64,000 bases of DNA from Daphnia pulex. Its lineage: Eukaryota > Arthropoda > Branchiopoda > Diplostraca > Daphniidae. The position numbers and the translations under genes were made by a program. This document shows, one piece after another, positions 35,130-48,265 of the stretch. Within the stretch, counting starts at the first letter, position 1, and every line of letters starts with the position of its first letter. The notes under the pieces are model-generated. The model was not told the DNA's origin. It was given only the letters and a program-made list of their open reading frames with translations, and ran no database searches. The stretch spans positions 4,712,001-4,776,000 of the forward strand of contig NC_060026.1 in the NCBI RefSeq assembly GCF_021134715.1, written 5' to 3'.

Positions 35130-35345
35130 TTACTCTTTTACAATTAAGGCCCCACAGCAATTTAAAAAAAATCTACACTTACACAGGATAAGGGAAGCAG
35201 CTGATATCATTTCGAAATGGTTATCACTCGCACGAATTTGCCGTCTATCCGAACTGCTGCTGCTGCTCTGACGTTGGTAGCGTCGAAACACGCGGGTCAT
35301 TTGACAAAAATGATAATTAAATTTGACGCGCAAGGACTTGGCCAT
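35130..35345 (-). CDS. Possible first exon of an unassigned minus-strand gene
   Basis: ATG in a good context (AACCATGGCC) at 35345 begins MAKSLRVKFNYHFCQMTRVF followed by an Arg/Ser-rich stretch with a Ser6 run, up to a GTAAGTG donor near 35180. It begins about 410 bp downstream of the protease stop codon. It could be the start of a nested or neighbouring gene; no partner exon found. Confidence 0.25.
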   Translation of the reverse strand: MAKSLRVKFNYHFCQMTRVFRRYQRQSSSSSSDRRQIRASDNHFEMISAASLILCKCRFFLNCCGALIVKE

Positions 35346-35756
35346 GGTTTGCTAACTTATTCGCTTTTACAACATTTTAAATAAGACACGAGGATGATTT
35401 CTTTTTTTTTCTTGAAAGGACGTAGTTTAGGAGGAGAAATGCTTATGATAGCACGTCACTGGCAAACTGAACACGAATATTAAATGCACGCTAGCGTATA
35501 TCATTTAAAAATACTTAACACAAAAGATATTCATTACTGATTTAGGACAGTCATAAGATTGAATCATCGGGAATCAACTTTTTCCTGTTTGTATGATTGC
35601 CAGTAAAAGGTCACAATTTGTATCGAAATTCCGTCATTTCCAATACGGCCATCTTGAAACGTAGTTTGGTCGTACGCCATTTGCTTAAACTTTGCATTTG
35701 TTGCGTGAAACGCGAGCAACAGTTTAGATAATTAGAATGTAAGGTAAATCAATGAT

Positions 35757-38700
35757 TTACAACGTCACTGGCGTGCAATTCCTTTCGTCGCTGCCGTCGC
35801 TGCATTCAACGATTCCGTTGCAAACATGACTCTTTGGCCTATGTGGAAATGAACAAATTATAACGTCGTCGACAATATTTTTAGGCAAATTAAACTTACA
35901 GGCACTGCCCTAGGAGGCATCGGTGGCCGTTGGTACAGAGCGAAGGTCTCCTTGTACTTCGATAGGTCCCGTTGACGACTTGATCTATCCATGTGACATA
36001 TCGAGCCACTTTTGTGTAGACCCCAGGGCGGTTGGCTCTTGCACAACCGTATCCGTTGCTGGTGACACCTTGTAGCGTCCATCGACCATCAGGTTCCTAT
36101 TTGAATAGATTCGATCAACAAAACAAGTCAATTCATTTCCATAGCTCAACAGGTTTCAGAATGATAAAAGTTAACGGATAGAAATTGAACTAGATACCTC
36201 GCACATGAGGGGTCCGCCAGAGTCGCCCAGACAGGCGTCACGGCCTCCTCGATCGAATCCGGCGCAGAACATGTTGTTGGTGAGACGATAGAGAGGAAGG
36301 AAAAGTGTCCTCTTTCGACACTCTTCTGTCGAGACTAGAGGTAATTGCACTTGCTGCAGGGTGTCGGCTGTTATTGGCGAATCACAAATCAAGAAAGGAA
36401 ATGGTTTAACAAACAATACCAATGAACAATAACAATGCAACGGTTATGTTGTAATCCATTGTTCAAATAGCAGTAGGCGGATGCTTACGGAAAACGCGTC
36501 CTGTTTCGTAGAGTTGTCCCCATCCGACGACGGTGCAAAGTCTTCCGTCGCGGATGTCGGCCGTGGGTGGGGGCAGACACACCGGCCGGATGTAGTCGGT
36601 GAAGCGAACGGGTTCCTCCATGCGCAGGATGGAAATGTCATTGACAAAACCCGTGTCAATGTATCCGGGGTGGATGAAGATGTGCGAAATGACCCGCACC
36701 TGTTCGTGTGGCGACAGCAAATTCGATCCCCGACGAAGAGCTCCGAGTCTGGCCACCCAATGGTCATCTTGGGCACTGTAAAAGGCATCATTAATTTCTT
36801 ATTACATCTCGGAGAATAAAGTCAAATAAATGTTTTCCTTGAGTGTAAAAGAGTCACCGTGAGAATTATAATTGTGAATAAAAATACTCAAAACATAATA
36901 AGGAAGCGGAATCGACTTACTGGTAGAAGCAATGACCGGCCGAAACGAGCCACTGCGACGAAATGAGGGTGGCGCCACATTGGAAATCTCCTTCCTTATA
37001 GAGGGCGGCTTGCCAGGGCCAGGCACCAGGGGTCGAATTCGCTCCACCCACGATCCTTCTCGAATATTCACAATTGCAAAAATGGCGTTGAAGCAATTTC
37101 GTCGACCCGACAAAAATCTCAATTAAAAAAGTTAAGGGCTCCGCTCACTAGTACATACCTTGCTCTCGTCGAGACCAACTGGGGCCGGACACCACACTCG
37201 AGATCGCGGCAATGGACGTGAACGACTTGACGCTTGGCGCATTTACTTGTCGTGTAATCGAGCATGGAAGCTCTGGGTCTCGCCACCAATGCTCCGCTGT
37301 CTTGGTCCAAATTGTCGAGTGCCAACTGGTCGTCGAGGTTCTCGTACTCGTTATCCTCATTTCCCGATTCCACCAGCTCAAAATATGAAGAATCTTGACT
37401 CGATCTCGAAGAGTCCAGCTTCTTCTCGGCTCTCTCCAATCCGCTACTCAAATCAGCAAATTAAATTTGTTTTAATGTAGTTGGGTGTTTCCCTTATTAA
37501 CGCGACAAAACCAAAAAAAGGAGCTGTGCGACGGGTAATGAATTCAAACTTTAGTGCGCAACAAGTTTCAGCTAGAAATTAACGTACTTTTTATGTATAA
37601 AGAACATGATTCAACTTTCAGAATTAAATGTTTAACAGACTGGTTTACATTTGGGCATTTCTGGCAAAGAATCAAAATTTCTACACGTTCCAAATATTTT
37701 TTAGAAAAAACAACCAAGATGTAAAAAATATATGCTGGCCACTCACGTGAATGTCAGTTCTCTGCAAACCGCTTTTCCGAGGTCGTTCACTTGGAAAGAT
37801 TGGCGGAGTTTTTCAACGGCGGTCTCAAAATTCTGCATGCAAAGTTTACCCCATCGGCCTTCTCGACGGACCATCAGATAACCTGTTTTATTGACGCGTG
37901 TGGAATATATAAATTGAGCAATCTTCCATTAACAGTGCTTTAAAGTGAAGGAACACATATCTGACACAATCAAACTATTTCAATATGAATAGCTGAAAGA
38001 GAAAAAGTACTATACCTGAATTTGAATAGCTCATTTCTTCGGTGGAGTCCAAGTGGTGGGCTAAAGCGATGCAGTGCCGTTCGTCGTCTCCATTTGGGCA
38101 ATCTGCATTGAAGAAACATTTCATTTTTAAAAGCCGAAATTCCATCCATGTTCCATCTCACGCACTTTTGATTTGGAAAGAGAAAATGAAAAGTTAAGGC
38201 CAAATGTTTTATACCTCGAAAGCCATTGCAAATCAAATTTCGATCGATGCACACTTTGCTGTTCGGGCAAATGTATTGGCCCGGACGGCACCACTCTGCA
38301 AAGGAAATTCAGACGCATAAGTTAATTTTAGTCGACGTCTGGACGACGATTAAATATTCAAGATCTTACCACACTGGTTCTCATCGGAATAATCCCAGCA
38401 ATCGACAATGCCATCGCAAATTTTGCGTGACAGGAATTGTGCACGCAGAAAGTCGGAGCAAGTGCAATTCAGCTCGTCCGATCCGTCACGACAGTCGCTC
38501 ATTTGATTGCATCGCGCCAGCGCCGACACGCATTCGCCGTTCGTACACCGAAACTGATCGTCGTCGCAATCTGTAGTGGAATTTTGTTCGATGATTATTT
38601 TATTGGTTAAATTATGGCGGCCAATTTCTCAATAAATCAAAGAAAATATTTTAGTGCCTTGTAAAGATATCCCAACTGTGTTTTAAAAATAAAAAAACTA

Positions 38701-41700
38701 ATTGAAGCATCAAGAAAGTAGTACTGTTAGAGACCTTGATCGTAAAAATAAAGCAATAAAGTAGAACAATTACGTTTTATAAGGTACAAAAAATATTCTA
38801 CGCGCTGTCAGCCTCGTAATAATTCTACAAAGACTAAATTAAATGGAAACCCAAGAATCATAAATAACTTGTAGTTAACCATGAGCACGAGTGCTGGATA
38901 TGGCCGTTGAACAAGTATGTCGACAACTGATCTTGAAAATACCCGCCATAATTTAGAATCGATCTCTTATTCTTAGCAAGAACCACAAATGAATTAACAA
39001 AAAACCTATTTACCTGCAACTGCAGTCGTGAATTCCGTAGGCCAGTTGGTGACAACCTGTTGGATGTTTGGCCCCCCGCTTGTGGCAATCTCTGTCGACG
39101 TCGTGACGCCGGCGTCCTCATTCAAAGACGTGACTGAAGTAATAGCGGCCGGGGTGCTGACATTGGTACTAGTACTAGTACTAGTGCTAGTATTTGTGCT
39201 GGTTGAATTTCGTGTATTATGATAAAGGGCGTTCAAAATAGCCGGTCGAAAAGGCATGTGAGCCCAAGGTTTGAGCCGATCGTCATCCACTTTCTTATTG
39301 CTGGCCTTATTTTTCATGTCATTATTTTCCAGTTGCTCCTGCTCGGCCAATGTTAGGGACGGAGCGGCCCCGTCCACTTCCACCAGGGACGGCGATTCGC
39401 CAATGGTCAAATCCGCCAAGAGCTGCGACAGGACGTCATGGACACTTTGGCCTTGATTCAGTTTGAAGGTGTAGATGGGCGAGTTGGTGTGGCTGCTGCT
39501 GCTGCTGCTGCGGTGTTTACTTATTATAGTCTCCTGGCCGGCGGCACCTTGAGGCGGTTTCAAGGTGCTGAACAAACCTTCGATCGGTAGGCGCGTGCCG
39601 GCCGAATTGTCCCGCTGTTGAGCCTTACTCACTTGGGGTCGGGCCACGGGTCGTCTCACCCGAGGGAAGAAATCCGTCAGCGACTCGACTTGCGTCTGCC
39701 GATCCGCCAATTGCAATTCTCTCGGGTTCCGCGTGCTGCTGCCCGCCACTGCCGACGATGACGACGTCATCAAATCCAATTGAAAATTGTCCGGCAGAGA
39801 TTTCTGCGAGCGGGGACTCTCGACCAATTTGAGCGGCTCTTTGGCCAGCGACAGCGAAGTCTGAACGTGAAATGATTGAGGCAAGACGACAGCCGAATCG
39901 GTGATGGCCGTCCGATTCATAGTGGACACGATGAAACCGGCCACGGACAAGGGCCCCATAGGTGGTGCTGCTGGTGCTGGTGGTGGCGAGTCGGTTGAAT
40001 TCTCTTCCCACGGTTTCGGCCGTAATATCGGCTGGACTCCCGTGTATGACACAGCTGTCGGTTTCACCGTGAAAAAGCGCGTGGGCGAGATGGGTCCCGC
40101 GGGCAACTCGGCATTCGTGGAATTATTAGCAGCTGCTGCTGCCTGCTGTTGCTGTTGCTGTTCCTGCTGCCTGGTCTGAGCTAATTTGACGTTGTTGAGT
40201 TGCGAGTTGAACCACTGGAGGAAGTTGAATTTAGTCGGAGTCACTGGAGAAGTGCTGGCTTCATCCGGCGAAGCTTCAGCCTCGCCGCTAGCCACGTCCT
40301 TCTCATTTTCGTTCAATGCGGCACTGGCGGAGATGACGCGGCGGTCGTGTTTGACGTTTGATTGTAAATCGGCCGTCTGCTTTTGACCTTCTTCTTCGAC
40401 TTCATATCCGGCCGGAGGTTCTTCTGCGTGATTTTCGAGGCCGATTTGGTAGATGTCGGGGTCGTCCTCGGGTGCGGGTTGATGATTTAGCAGCAGCGCG
40501 TCGTCTTCAGACTCGGCCGGGTGCGGAATCATCGAGGCCGGCCTCTGCTCCAGCTGGGCTCTGCCCGGCGGTTTCAGGTTCACAATGAAAGGTTTCCATT
40601 CGCTGTCGTCGTAACTCAGTCGGGGATCTTGCGTCGGAATCACAAGCGAAGAATCGGCCGTCATCCGCCGGGTGGTCTCAGTCGATGAGATTCTGGGCGG
40701 AGTATTAGTGGTGGTGGTGGTGGTTGACGTCATCTCCGGAAGGGACGGCTCAGTGGTCGGCTCCAGACTTTTGTGGTTGCTCTTCTCACTGATGATGTCA
40801 ACATCCGCGTCGGTGGTGAATAAACTCTCGTCTTCGGTGGTGTTGACGACATTTTCGTCGACGTCATCATCGGCAAATTCAATCGGATGAACAGCTTTGT
40901 TATGAATCGAATTTCCCGCGTCGTCGTCGTCTGCTTCTTCACTTTCGACGCTGTCGGCGATTTGCAAACGCGATCGCTGACTCTGGCTCAACATGGCCGG
41001 TGACGGAATATGCCCTTATCGTTCAATAGAAATCATTCATTTTGATTGAGAATTTGTCAGCTATAGGTATCAATGAAAAGGGAATTTACTGTGAACTTTG
41101 ATGGTGTCGATGTCGACTACGACGGACTTGAATGCGACTGGTTCGACAGCCATCACCTCCTGGACCATTACGTCTCGGACGGATGATTCCGTTTCGCCAA
41201 TTTGCCTGTTCCAGACACCAATAATCAAACTTATTAAAAAATCGACACTTGCTGTGCAGAACAAATTAATTGTCGCCCAATATTATTTAAAAGCAATTGC
41301 AATTGAACCCTGTCTCAAAAGAGTCAGGCAGAAAGGAAAAGGGAAAACTGGCCGGCTCAATGGAGCGCCTTTTCTTTAGATAATACAAGTCAAACAACAT
41401 CAGAACAATGTCGACAAACTCACACTGGTATTTTGCGGCGATCAAAGAACAATCGGAAGTGAACGACCAGACTGCCATTAGTGAAGCGCTCCACCGAACA
41501 GCGTCGAAATGATTCAGACAACGGACTAGCCTTGTACACACTGTCAATCTATATAACGAGAATAGGCCATAAAATATAAAAAAAAACGCAATTTAGTTAG
41601 TAGTAATTTTATTTCAAGGCACTCTTGGCCTATTATTCACGATTTTCTTACCAGACGTCGATAGCGATCGGATTTCGTACGGAATTGGGGACTAGTCGGA

Positions 41701-44512
41701 TCAGCGAGGTTGAGGCGGAAGTTATCCCCGCGGCTGATTCTCAAGGAACAATCAAATTCGATCTCATCTGTTTAATTACGGACAACAATTAAATTTCAAA
41801 TAAACGGCGCACCGTATAGAACCACACGATTCAATGTCAACACACGTAAAACCTTGGCTCGATCGTAAAAATTAGCGACCACACGCGCATGAGCGTATCA
41901 AAGTAAATTGATTAAATTTTCTTTGTTTTATTTTCCCTTAAAAAAAGACATATTTCAAAGTGAAGGCCTTTTGTGGCTGCTAACTAGAAATATATAACTA
42001 GTAACGATGACTCTGTATACTTACATTTATCTCCGTCCGAGTGATTAGTCATAACTGCAGGTACAAAACACAACGGGGAAGTCCACAGTCGACCGGAACG
42101 AAAACAATTTCCAAAATATCAAAAGTTCCAAGTTATTAAATTTGTTGTTCTTGGTTAAAACGAGAATAATCATCTGACACAGATTAAAGAGAAACGGGAC
42201 AAGGCAATCGGGTAACATAGAATTTGTTACCTCCAAGATAAGCGGCCACGGCAGCGATGCCCAAAACGGCCAACACGACCAGAGTGGCCGTGGTGATGAG
42301 CAAAGTGCTGCACACTTGTTTCTTGTCTTTCGGATCTTTTCCGCCACTACCGGGCCGGTAGAGTTGGGACGAATCGCTTCCCCACATGGAATAAGCCGGA
42401 ATGCTGCCGGATACCGGCTGATCTCTGACGGATGTCGAATAAGGGGATCCGCTGACGTAAACGCCACCCGGCATGCCGGCACCGTAAGACAGTGAACCCA
42501 CAGGACTCTGTTTGGGCGAAACGACAATAAATGACGTGAATAACAAGTATAGGATTGCTCAAAGCGACGACGATGTGCGTGATCGAGTTCATTAGCCAAC
42601 GGCTACTAAACAAAAAAATAAAATAAAATAAAACATTTGCATTCAACGGACGTGCCTGTCGGTTCGGAAGTTTGCCACTCCTTGACACTGATTAGTGTGT
42701 ATATGTTAAGGTTATTTCCACACGTTTTTTCATCGTCAAGTCGACAAAAATTAAGTCAAGATCAAATGCAGCCTCGTTCATTCAATAACGGAGCTAGAAC
42801 GGAGTTAGAAGAGCTTGCCGCTTGCGGCAAGTTGCCCTTTTTATAAATTATCCATGGTGTAATTAAATCGAGATCATTTACTAAAGAGAAGATTGTGATG
42901 CCGACGTTTTAAGAAAGAATTATTTCTCCACCACAAATATGTAAAAGCGGCTAAGAAATTAAAAATAACAATTTACGGAATAAAATCTTTACTTCTCGAT
43001 TACATTTGACGCATTAAACAAATAAATTCATTAAGGAAACGCGCGGTGACATTTTCAAATGCTCTTCCCTTCATTCAAAAATGAACAGACGGATGTGTAC
43101 GAATGTAAAATTAGATTTTTTTTCCTCTTCCAAGAAAATAAAGTTACATCATTTTTCTTTATATATACGCTAGCCATCCCTATCCGTCATGTGGCTCAAA
43201 GGCAAAGGTCAATGGACAGGGCGTTTTATTCTCTCGCAAGAATCGCCTCAGGGACAGATCGTTGACCAACAGGTGGGAAAACGAAGAGAGGAAAATCCGG
43301 CTGAGCTGCACTCATGCAATGATTTTCTGATTTCATTCAAATCGGCCAGCAACCAAAAGCCAAATAATTTAGACGGAATCGCTGCTGGGAATTTATATAC
43401 CGGTATAAAATCAACGATTGGGGAAAATGACAAGGACATTAAATCTATAGTCTTATACACAGGTAAAAGGGAATTCGTTGGAGTGGGGGGAAAGACCAAT
43501 AGTATAAATGTTATCAAAGAATCTAAAACTATTGATGAACCACTTATACCAATCCCCTCCTGCTGCTCCAGCACACACACCCCCAGCTTATTTCCACGGT
43601 CAAGGTCGGTCACAAGCCCAGCACTCGAATGATTGAATAGTTTAGGCAGATGCGAAAACTGCCCATGAACTTGACTGGGATAATATAAGGAAAGAAATTC
43701 AAAACTCGTCAGAATGCACCACACGTGCTACCTTCTTCCGCACTCGTTAGATTGGGACTGATGATTATCATTCCTCTCTCAGGTAAAAAAAAATAAATAA
43801 AAAATTTCAAATCGTTTTGGTTAATTAGAAAATCGCCGGCTGACGAGATGAAATCGTTAAAAAGGAGAAGCTTTTTTTTCCGTTTTGGTAGCAACAAACT
43901 ACAAAGCGGAACAAACTATACAAAATGTCCACGGTATACGTCAACCGCAAGAGAAGCAGACGTTGACCACACAAGTTAGATCAAGGTTGAGTAATTTTTA
44001 ATATTTCTTTTTTGCGGGAAATGAAAAGAAAAGTAAAATTAAACCCCGGGAATCCAAATGACGAATCAAACAGCTGATACTCTCAGCAACAACTTGGTAC
44101 TTGTGTGTGTGTGAATGTATTCTTTGTTTTTATACTTTCAAGGTCTCCCATAACATGCTCATGGATCCCTGATCACGTTTTCTTACACAACACACACACA
44201 TGGTCAGGGACTGAAATGTTACGATTTCTTTTTTCAAATATCGAACCTTTGGGCCTTATTAACTACTTTGACGGATCAGATTGTCACGATTTGTGATCTC
44301 ATTAATAATGGGCGATGATGAAACAGAAATCAGATATAAAACAGACGGTGATGGATACTTACGGGCGGAGGATGGGCAAAATTCCGGGTGATTTGACGAC
44401 CTTTGGGTTGCGCCGCTGACGGTCGATGACGACGTGATTTTCGATCTTCTCGACTCGTGTCGCTGCTCTCTTCCATTTCCATCACAGACATGGACGGCGA
44501 ACTACTGGACAT
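35757..44512 (-). CDS. Type II transmembrane serine protease with SEA, LDLa, SRCR and trypsin domains
   Basis: Seventeen exons chain in phase from 44363-44512 (start) through 42231-42507, 42025-42054, 41652-41767, 41424-41548, 41090-41205, 39014-41014, 38370-38570, 38215-38295, 38016-38102, 37747-37882, 37159-37446, 36921-37058, 36489-36775, 36198-36367 and 35900-36096 to 35757-35838: about 1493 aa. Order: cytosolic Ser/Arg-rich tail; membrane span about 119-140; SEA-like domain about 155-272; a cysteine-free Ser/Thr/Pro linker of about 665 residues with Gln and Ser-Thr runs; three LDLa modules; SRCR domain ([15 protein letters not shown]); cleavage site RR-IVGG; trypsin domain with SAGHC, NDISIL and [10 protein letters not shown] (Asp six before Ser, hence trypsin-like specificity); and a fourth LDLa after the protease. 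Resembles corin/enteropeptidase/TMPRSS proteins; no frizzled or CUB domain. Exact orthology undecided. Confidence 0.9.
39170..39215. repeat. Ser-Thr codon repeat in the protease linker
   Basis: TACTAGTACTAGTACTAGTGCTAGT-type hexanucleotide repetition encodes alternating Ser-Thr ([14 protein letters not shown]) on the minus strand. Together with (CTG)n at about 39491-39512 (Ser run) and 40130-40170 (Gln/Ala run) it marks low-complexity expansion in the linker, probable O-glycosylated mucin-like sequence. Confidence 0.75.
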
Positions 44513-44599
44513 AATTTTCGACCTTCTCCGAATTAAGAATCAATCGTTTTCCAAACGTTCTCTCTGGTTGGTTCGATTTTTCAAATGCCAAAAAGTGAG

Positions 44600-44958
44600 A
44601 GTGAAAAACGGGGCTGGCAGCAATTCAGTTTTTTTTTCCGACACCGATTACCACGTGACCGAAAAACCCCCCCAAATACAAATAATTAAAATAAATAAAA
44701 AATCAACAATCACTCGACGAGTAACCAAACAAAACGAAACAAAAAATAAAGTCCGAGCCGAGTGCGCGCGGACCGGGTTGTTGCTGCTGCTCGTGAACGA
44801 GAGCACAGACTCAACACTGAGAGGTTCACGACGAGAAGTGAGAGAGAGAGATACAACAACAACAACCGCTCCGGTGGCAGCCCCAAGACTGAATGCTTCT
44901 TGACCTTCACTCCACCTTGGTATATTTTACATTTTTACCTGTCGGCTACTATACTACT

Positions 44959-44992
<34 letters not shown>

Positions 44993-47900
44993 AAGGTATA
45001 TCGCGACGCTAACTTGCTGGTACAGCGCTCTACTGCGGTCGCTGCTGCTGCGCAACTGTCGGACAAAAATAAACATCCCGAGAAAAAGACAATATAATAA
45101 TGGCCAGGTGAAATAAAAATAAAAAAAATATACACCCCAAGAAGCAGCAGCAGATGTGTCGCACGGAAAATGCACGCTGCTGGTGGTGGTGGCGGAAGCT
45201 ATAGTGATGAGCAGAGCACGGAACGATTGAAGCGCTTCGCGTATTTAGTTTTTCTTTTTTAGTTAGTTAACGCTAAAGAGGATTGTCCTTCACGCCGCAC
45301 TGGCAATCATCAACTTCCCTTTCGTTTTCTTTTCTCCTTTTTCCCAAGGAATAATAATAGTTGTAGTAAGAAAAAACTAAAATTATTTCTCGAAGAAAGG
45401 GAAAATCTTTACACAAAATAAAATGAAAAACAAATTCCCCGAGGCTCGTTTGAATAACTCCCGTCTGCCTTATTATTCCACTATAGACTCGTTTACTTCT
45501 TTATTTTTGTTATCGCCATCATCTATCTGGATTAGACCACGGCCAACTGGCATGGTCCTTCTTATAGTAGAGGCATCCACCTTTCATCCCAATGTCATCG
45601 ACTCTTTTTCTCACAGCCATCAGTTTCTTTTCTCTTTTGACCATTTGTTCATCTTTTGTGTTGGTCTATTCTTTATTCCCTATTAAGAAGAAAGGAAAAG
45701 TAGTCACGAAAATGTACGGATAACCACGGGGCTTGGATTTCCCTTGTAGACCATTGGGTGACGTGCATTAGGTGATTGGGTCATCTGCTGTTGTTCAAAA
45801 TTGATTTCCCACTGATGCTTATACATTCAGACAATCAAATTAAACGCCACACTCTTGCGTGTAAATAAATGTATTTTGGGAGACATTGCCACCGAGTTCA
45901 AGGTACTATACTTGACTCGTAATTTATCGGAATGATTATGTGTTTTCTTTTTTGTTTCGGTCGACGTCATCATTTCCGACAGCGTCATCCGGTGGGTTCG
46001 GGCACCGTGTCCTCTGTCAGCATTATATTTACAACATATTAGATATTATTAAGGTAAGATGACTATCAGTGCGAAGGTGGAATCCATTATTGTTACGTTT
46101 CACGAAAGAAAAACACGCAAAAAAAGGATAGTTAAAAAGAAAAAAGGAGAAAAATAAAATTAATTTCTGAGATAAAACGTTAACGAACAAGGAGCGAGCG
46201 AGAACTTCCTGAAAGTGACTATAGTTTGTCGGCATGGGTTTTTGAGTTTTCTCCGCCATGTGGTTCACGAGTCTCAGTTTTTCCGAAGGACCGAGGAGCG
46301 AACAGCGGCCCCCATCCAAAGGGTCGTTGCCTCCCGTCCTTGAAAATAGGCAACACGCTTGGACGCGGTACAATAACTCTTACTTTTCAACACAATACCA
46401 AAAGGGAAGAAGAAGAGAAAAAGAATAGTATTCTTCACGCATCATCTCCTTGACAGGTCCCCCCCCCCCCTCTCGTCTATTTCATTCAGCCTTTGGGGTC
46501 CGCGTTCAATTGACGGAACGATCTCTGCTTCTGGGCTCTTGGATATCATATTATTTGGATATTTGCATTCGTCTCAAGGCAGTTTTTGGCGCTGAACCTC
46601 TTTTGAATTGTAAATCTATTGTTGTGCCAATATATACACACAAATCGATGGCTTCGTCGTGGTTGCTGATGGCCAAATATTTATCGATGGATTGGATATC
46701 CGAAGCCCGAGGTGCGGGCGGGGGAAACAAAAGTGCAGAAACGTTTTGTGGGTGGCTTGGGAAAAAATAATAAAACAATACACAAAAGAATAGGGTAGAG
46801 ATATTCTCCACTTTGAAGGACGATCCCACAGTAGTGCAGTATAACTATAAATGCTCTTGAAATTTTTTTTTCTGAACTTGACGTTTGTGGCTAGCTACTC
46901 GTTCACATTGTTATATTGACGATACTTAAAATACACTTTCGTTTTTTCCCCTCCCCATTTTTTCTGGACTCGAGGGCGACTCATCTGCTGATCACTTCCG
47001 TCGTTTGGTTATTCTCGTTCAATGGTGAGACCAACAAGAACACACGTTTTCCGCAAATTATTTAAACACCTGTTTCAAAATGGCTATTATTGCCCAGACC
47101 GGAAAAACCTAAACTTTTATTTAGTCTCCCACTTATTACGTGGAAAGGAAATGGTGAAACTACGCCGAGCGTGTATTTAATTGGGCAACTGAGTACGTGT
47201 ATACCGCGGGAATTAGGATTCGCAGAAGAACACGCAATTCTTGGCAAGCCTCCGACTTGCCTGTAAATGGCTTATTATTCAACCAAATTTATTCCAGACA
47301 TTGTCGTGTGTTTTTCTGCATTATTATTTTCCTTTTGTGATGTTACTATCATTGTGCAGTCCGTGTGCGCCCTTGAACCGCTTTGGAATTACGTAGTACA
47401 GCAATAAACAACAATATTTAAAGTGATATATACTTGAGACCAATGGGGTATCGTTTAAGTATACCAATAAATAGAAACTGATTCGCTCGTTCCTGTCGTC
47501 AATAATCGCCGCGCAATAAAAATCGAATTTCGTGCACCATTAAATTTTCTGGATAGGGCGATAAAATAGGCAAGCAACCAATGAAATGTAGGGCGAAATA
47601 ATTTGGTCAAGGTTTCAATGGGCTTCCATCATTTGAAATCCTTCGCGTGTTGTTGGTTAGTGTAGCGAAAAGGTTTCATCCAATCATCCATCCACAAAGA
47701 CCAACATTGTACCGATACTGAAGGTTAAGGACAATCTACGAGGTTTTTCAACAAATATATTTCTCACGCTCAGTGCTTATGTTTTTGTTAGTTTTACGCG
47801 TTGCATAAATCAAAATTTGACTATCATCCGAAGGCCTCTTCTTCTGTTGTCTCTTATGGTACTGGGTTGCAGCAATATGACGGATCCGGTGAGGTTCGTG

Positions 47901-48265
47901 TTTGCATCCTTGCGCATGTTATTTATCTTTTTCTATTCTAAGTGGTTAACAATGTTTAGTCGACCTTGACATTTTCGATTGAACAGTTCATGTGTGTTCA
48001 GACTCAGAGCCAACAAATTTCAGTTAAAAATAAAAAATGAAAAGAATCAGAATGAATATAAAGAGTTATTTTGGCACAAAGCAAAAAGGATGTTCTCTAC
48101 ATTGTTAAGTTGTAAAAATTGTCAATGTATTGAAAATATCGACACGAAACTCACATAAAACATGCAAGTTAAATTTGTCACAAAAAGGTCAATTCGAGTT
48201 TATAAAATTTGTAGTTGACGCAGTTGACGTCGATTGTCAGTTAGTCAAATTCTAAAAATACTAAA
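44600..48265. other. Intergenic stretch between protease 5' end and TREX 3' end
   Basis: No gene recognised. It holds the presumed promoter and 5' leader of the protease gene near 44515-45300, simple repeats, a C11 tract near 46458, and open frames (46029-46770, both strands) without family resemblance or splice partners. Confidence 0.6.
44961..44993. repeat. CTG/GCT trinucleotide microsatellite
   Basis: About eleven consecutive CTG triplets, about 450 bp upstream of the protease start codon, with further shorter CTG runs at 45040 and CAGCAGCAG at 45142. Not in a recognised ORF. Confidence 0.9.

Noticed and set aside
35894-35899. TAA at 35896-35898 as the true end of the protease
   Set aside because: It lies within a consensus donor and the next exon completes a half-finished LDLa module with all expected cysteines.
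39028-40890. Plus-strand open frames opposite the long protease exon
   Set aside because: They are shadows caused by codon bias and repeats of the minus-strand linker exon (e.g. poly-Val and poly-Cys translations).
43189-43632. 147-codon open frame on the plus strand
   Set aside because: It lies inside the large intron 42508-44362 of the protease gene, shows no domain, and has low-complexity composition without splice partners.
44710-45175. Ala-, Ser- and Cys-rich frames around 45 kb
   Set aside because: They are translations of the CTG microsatellite and have no splice context.
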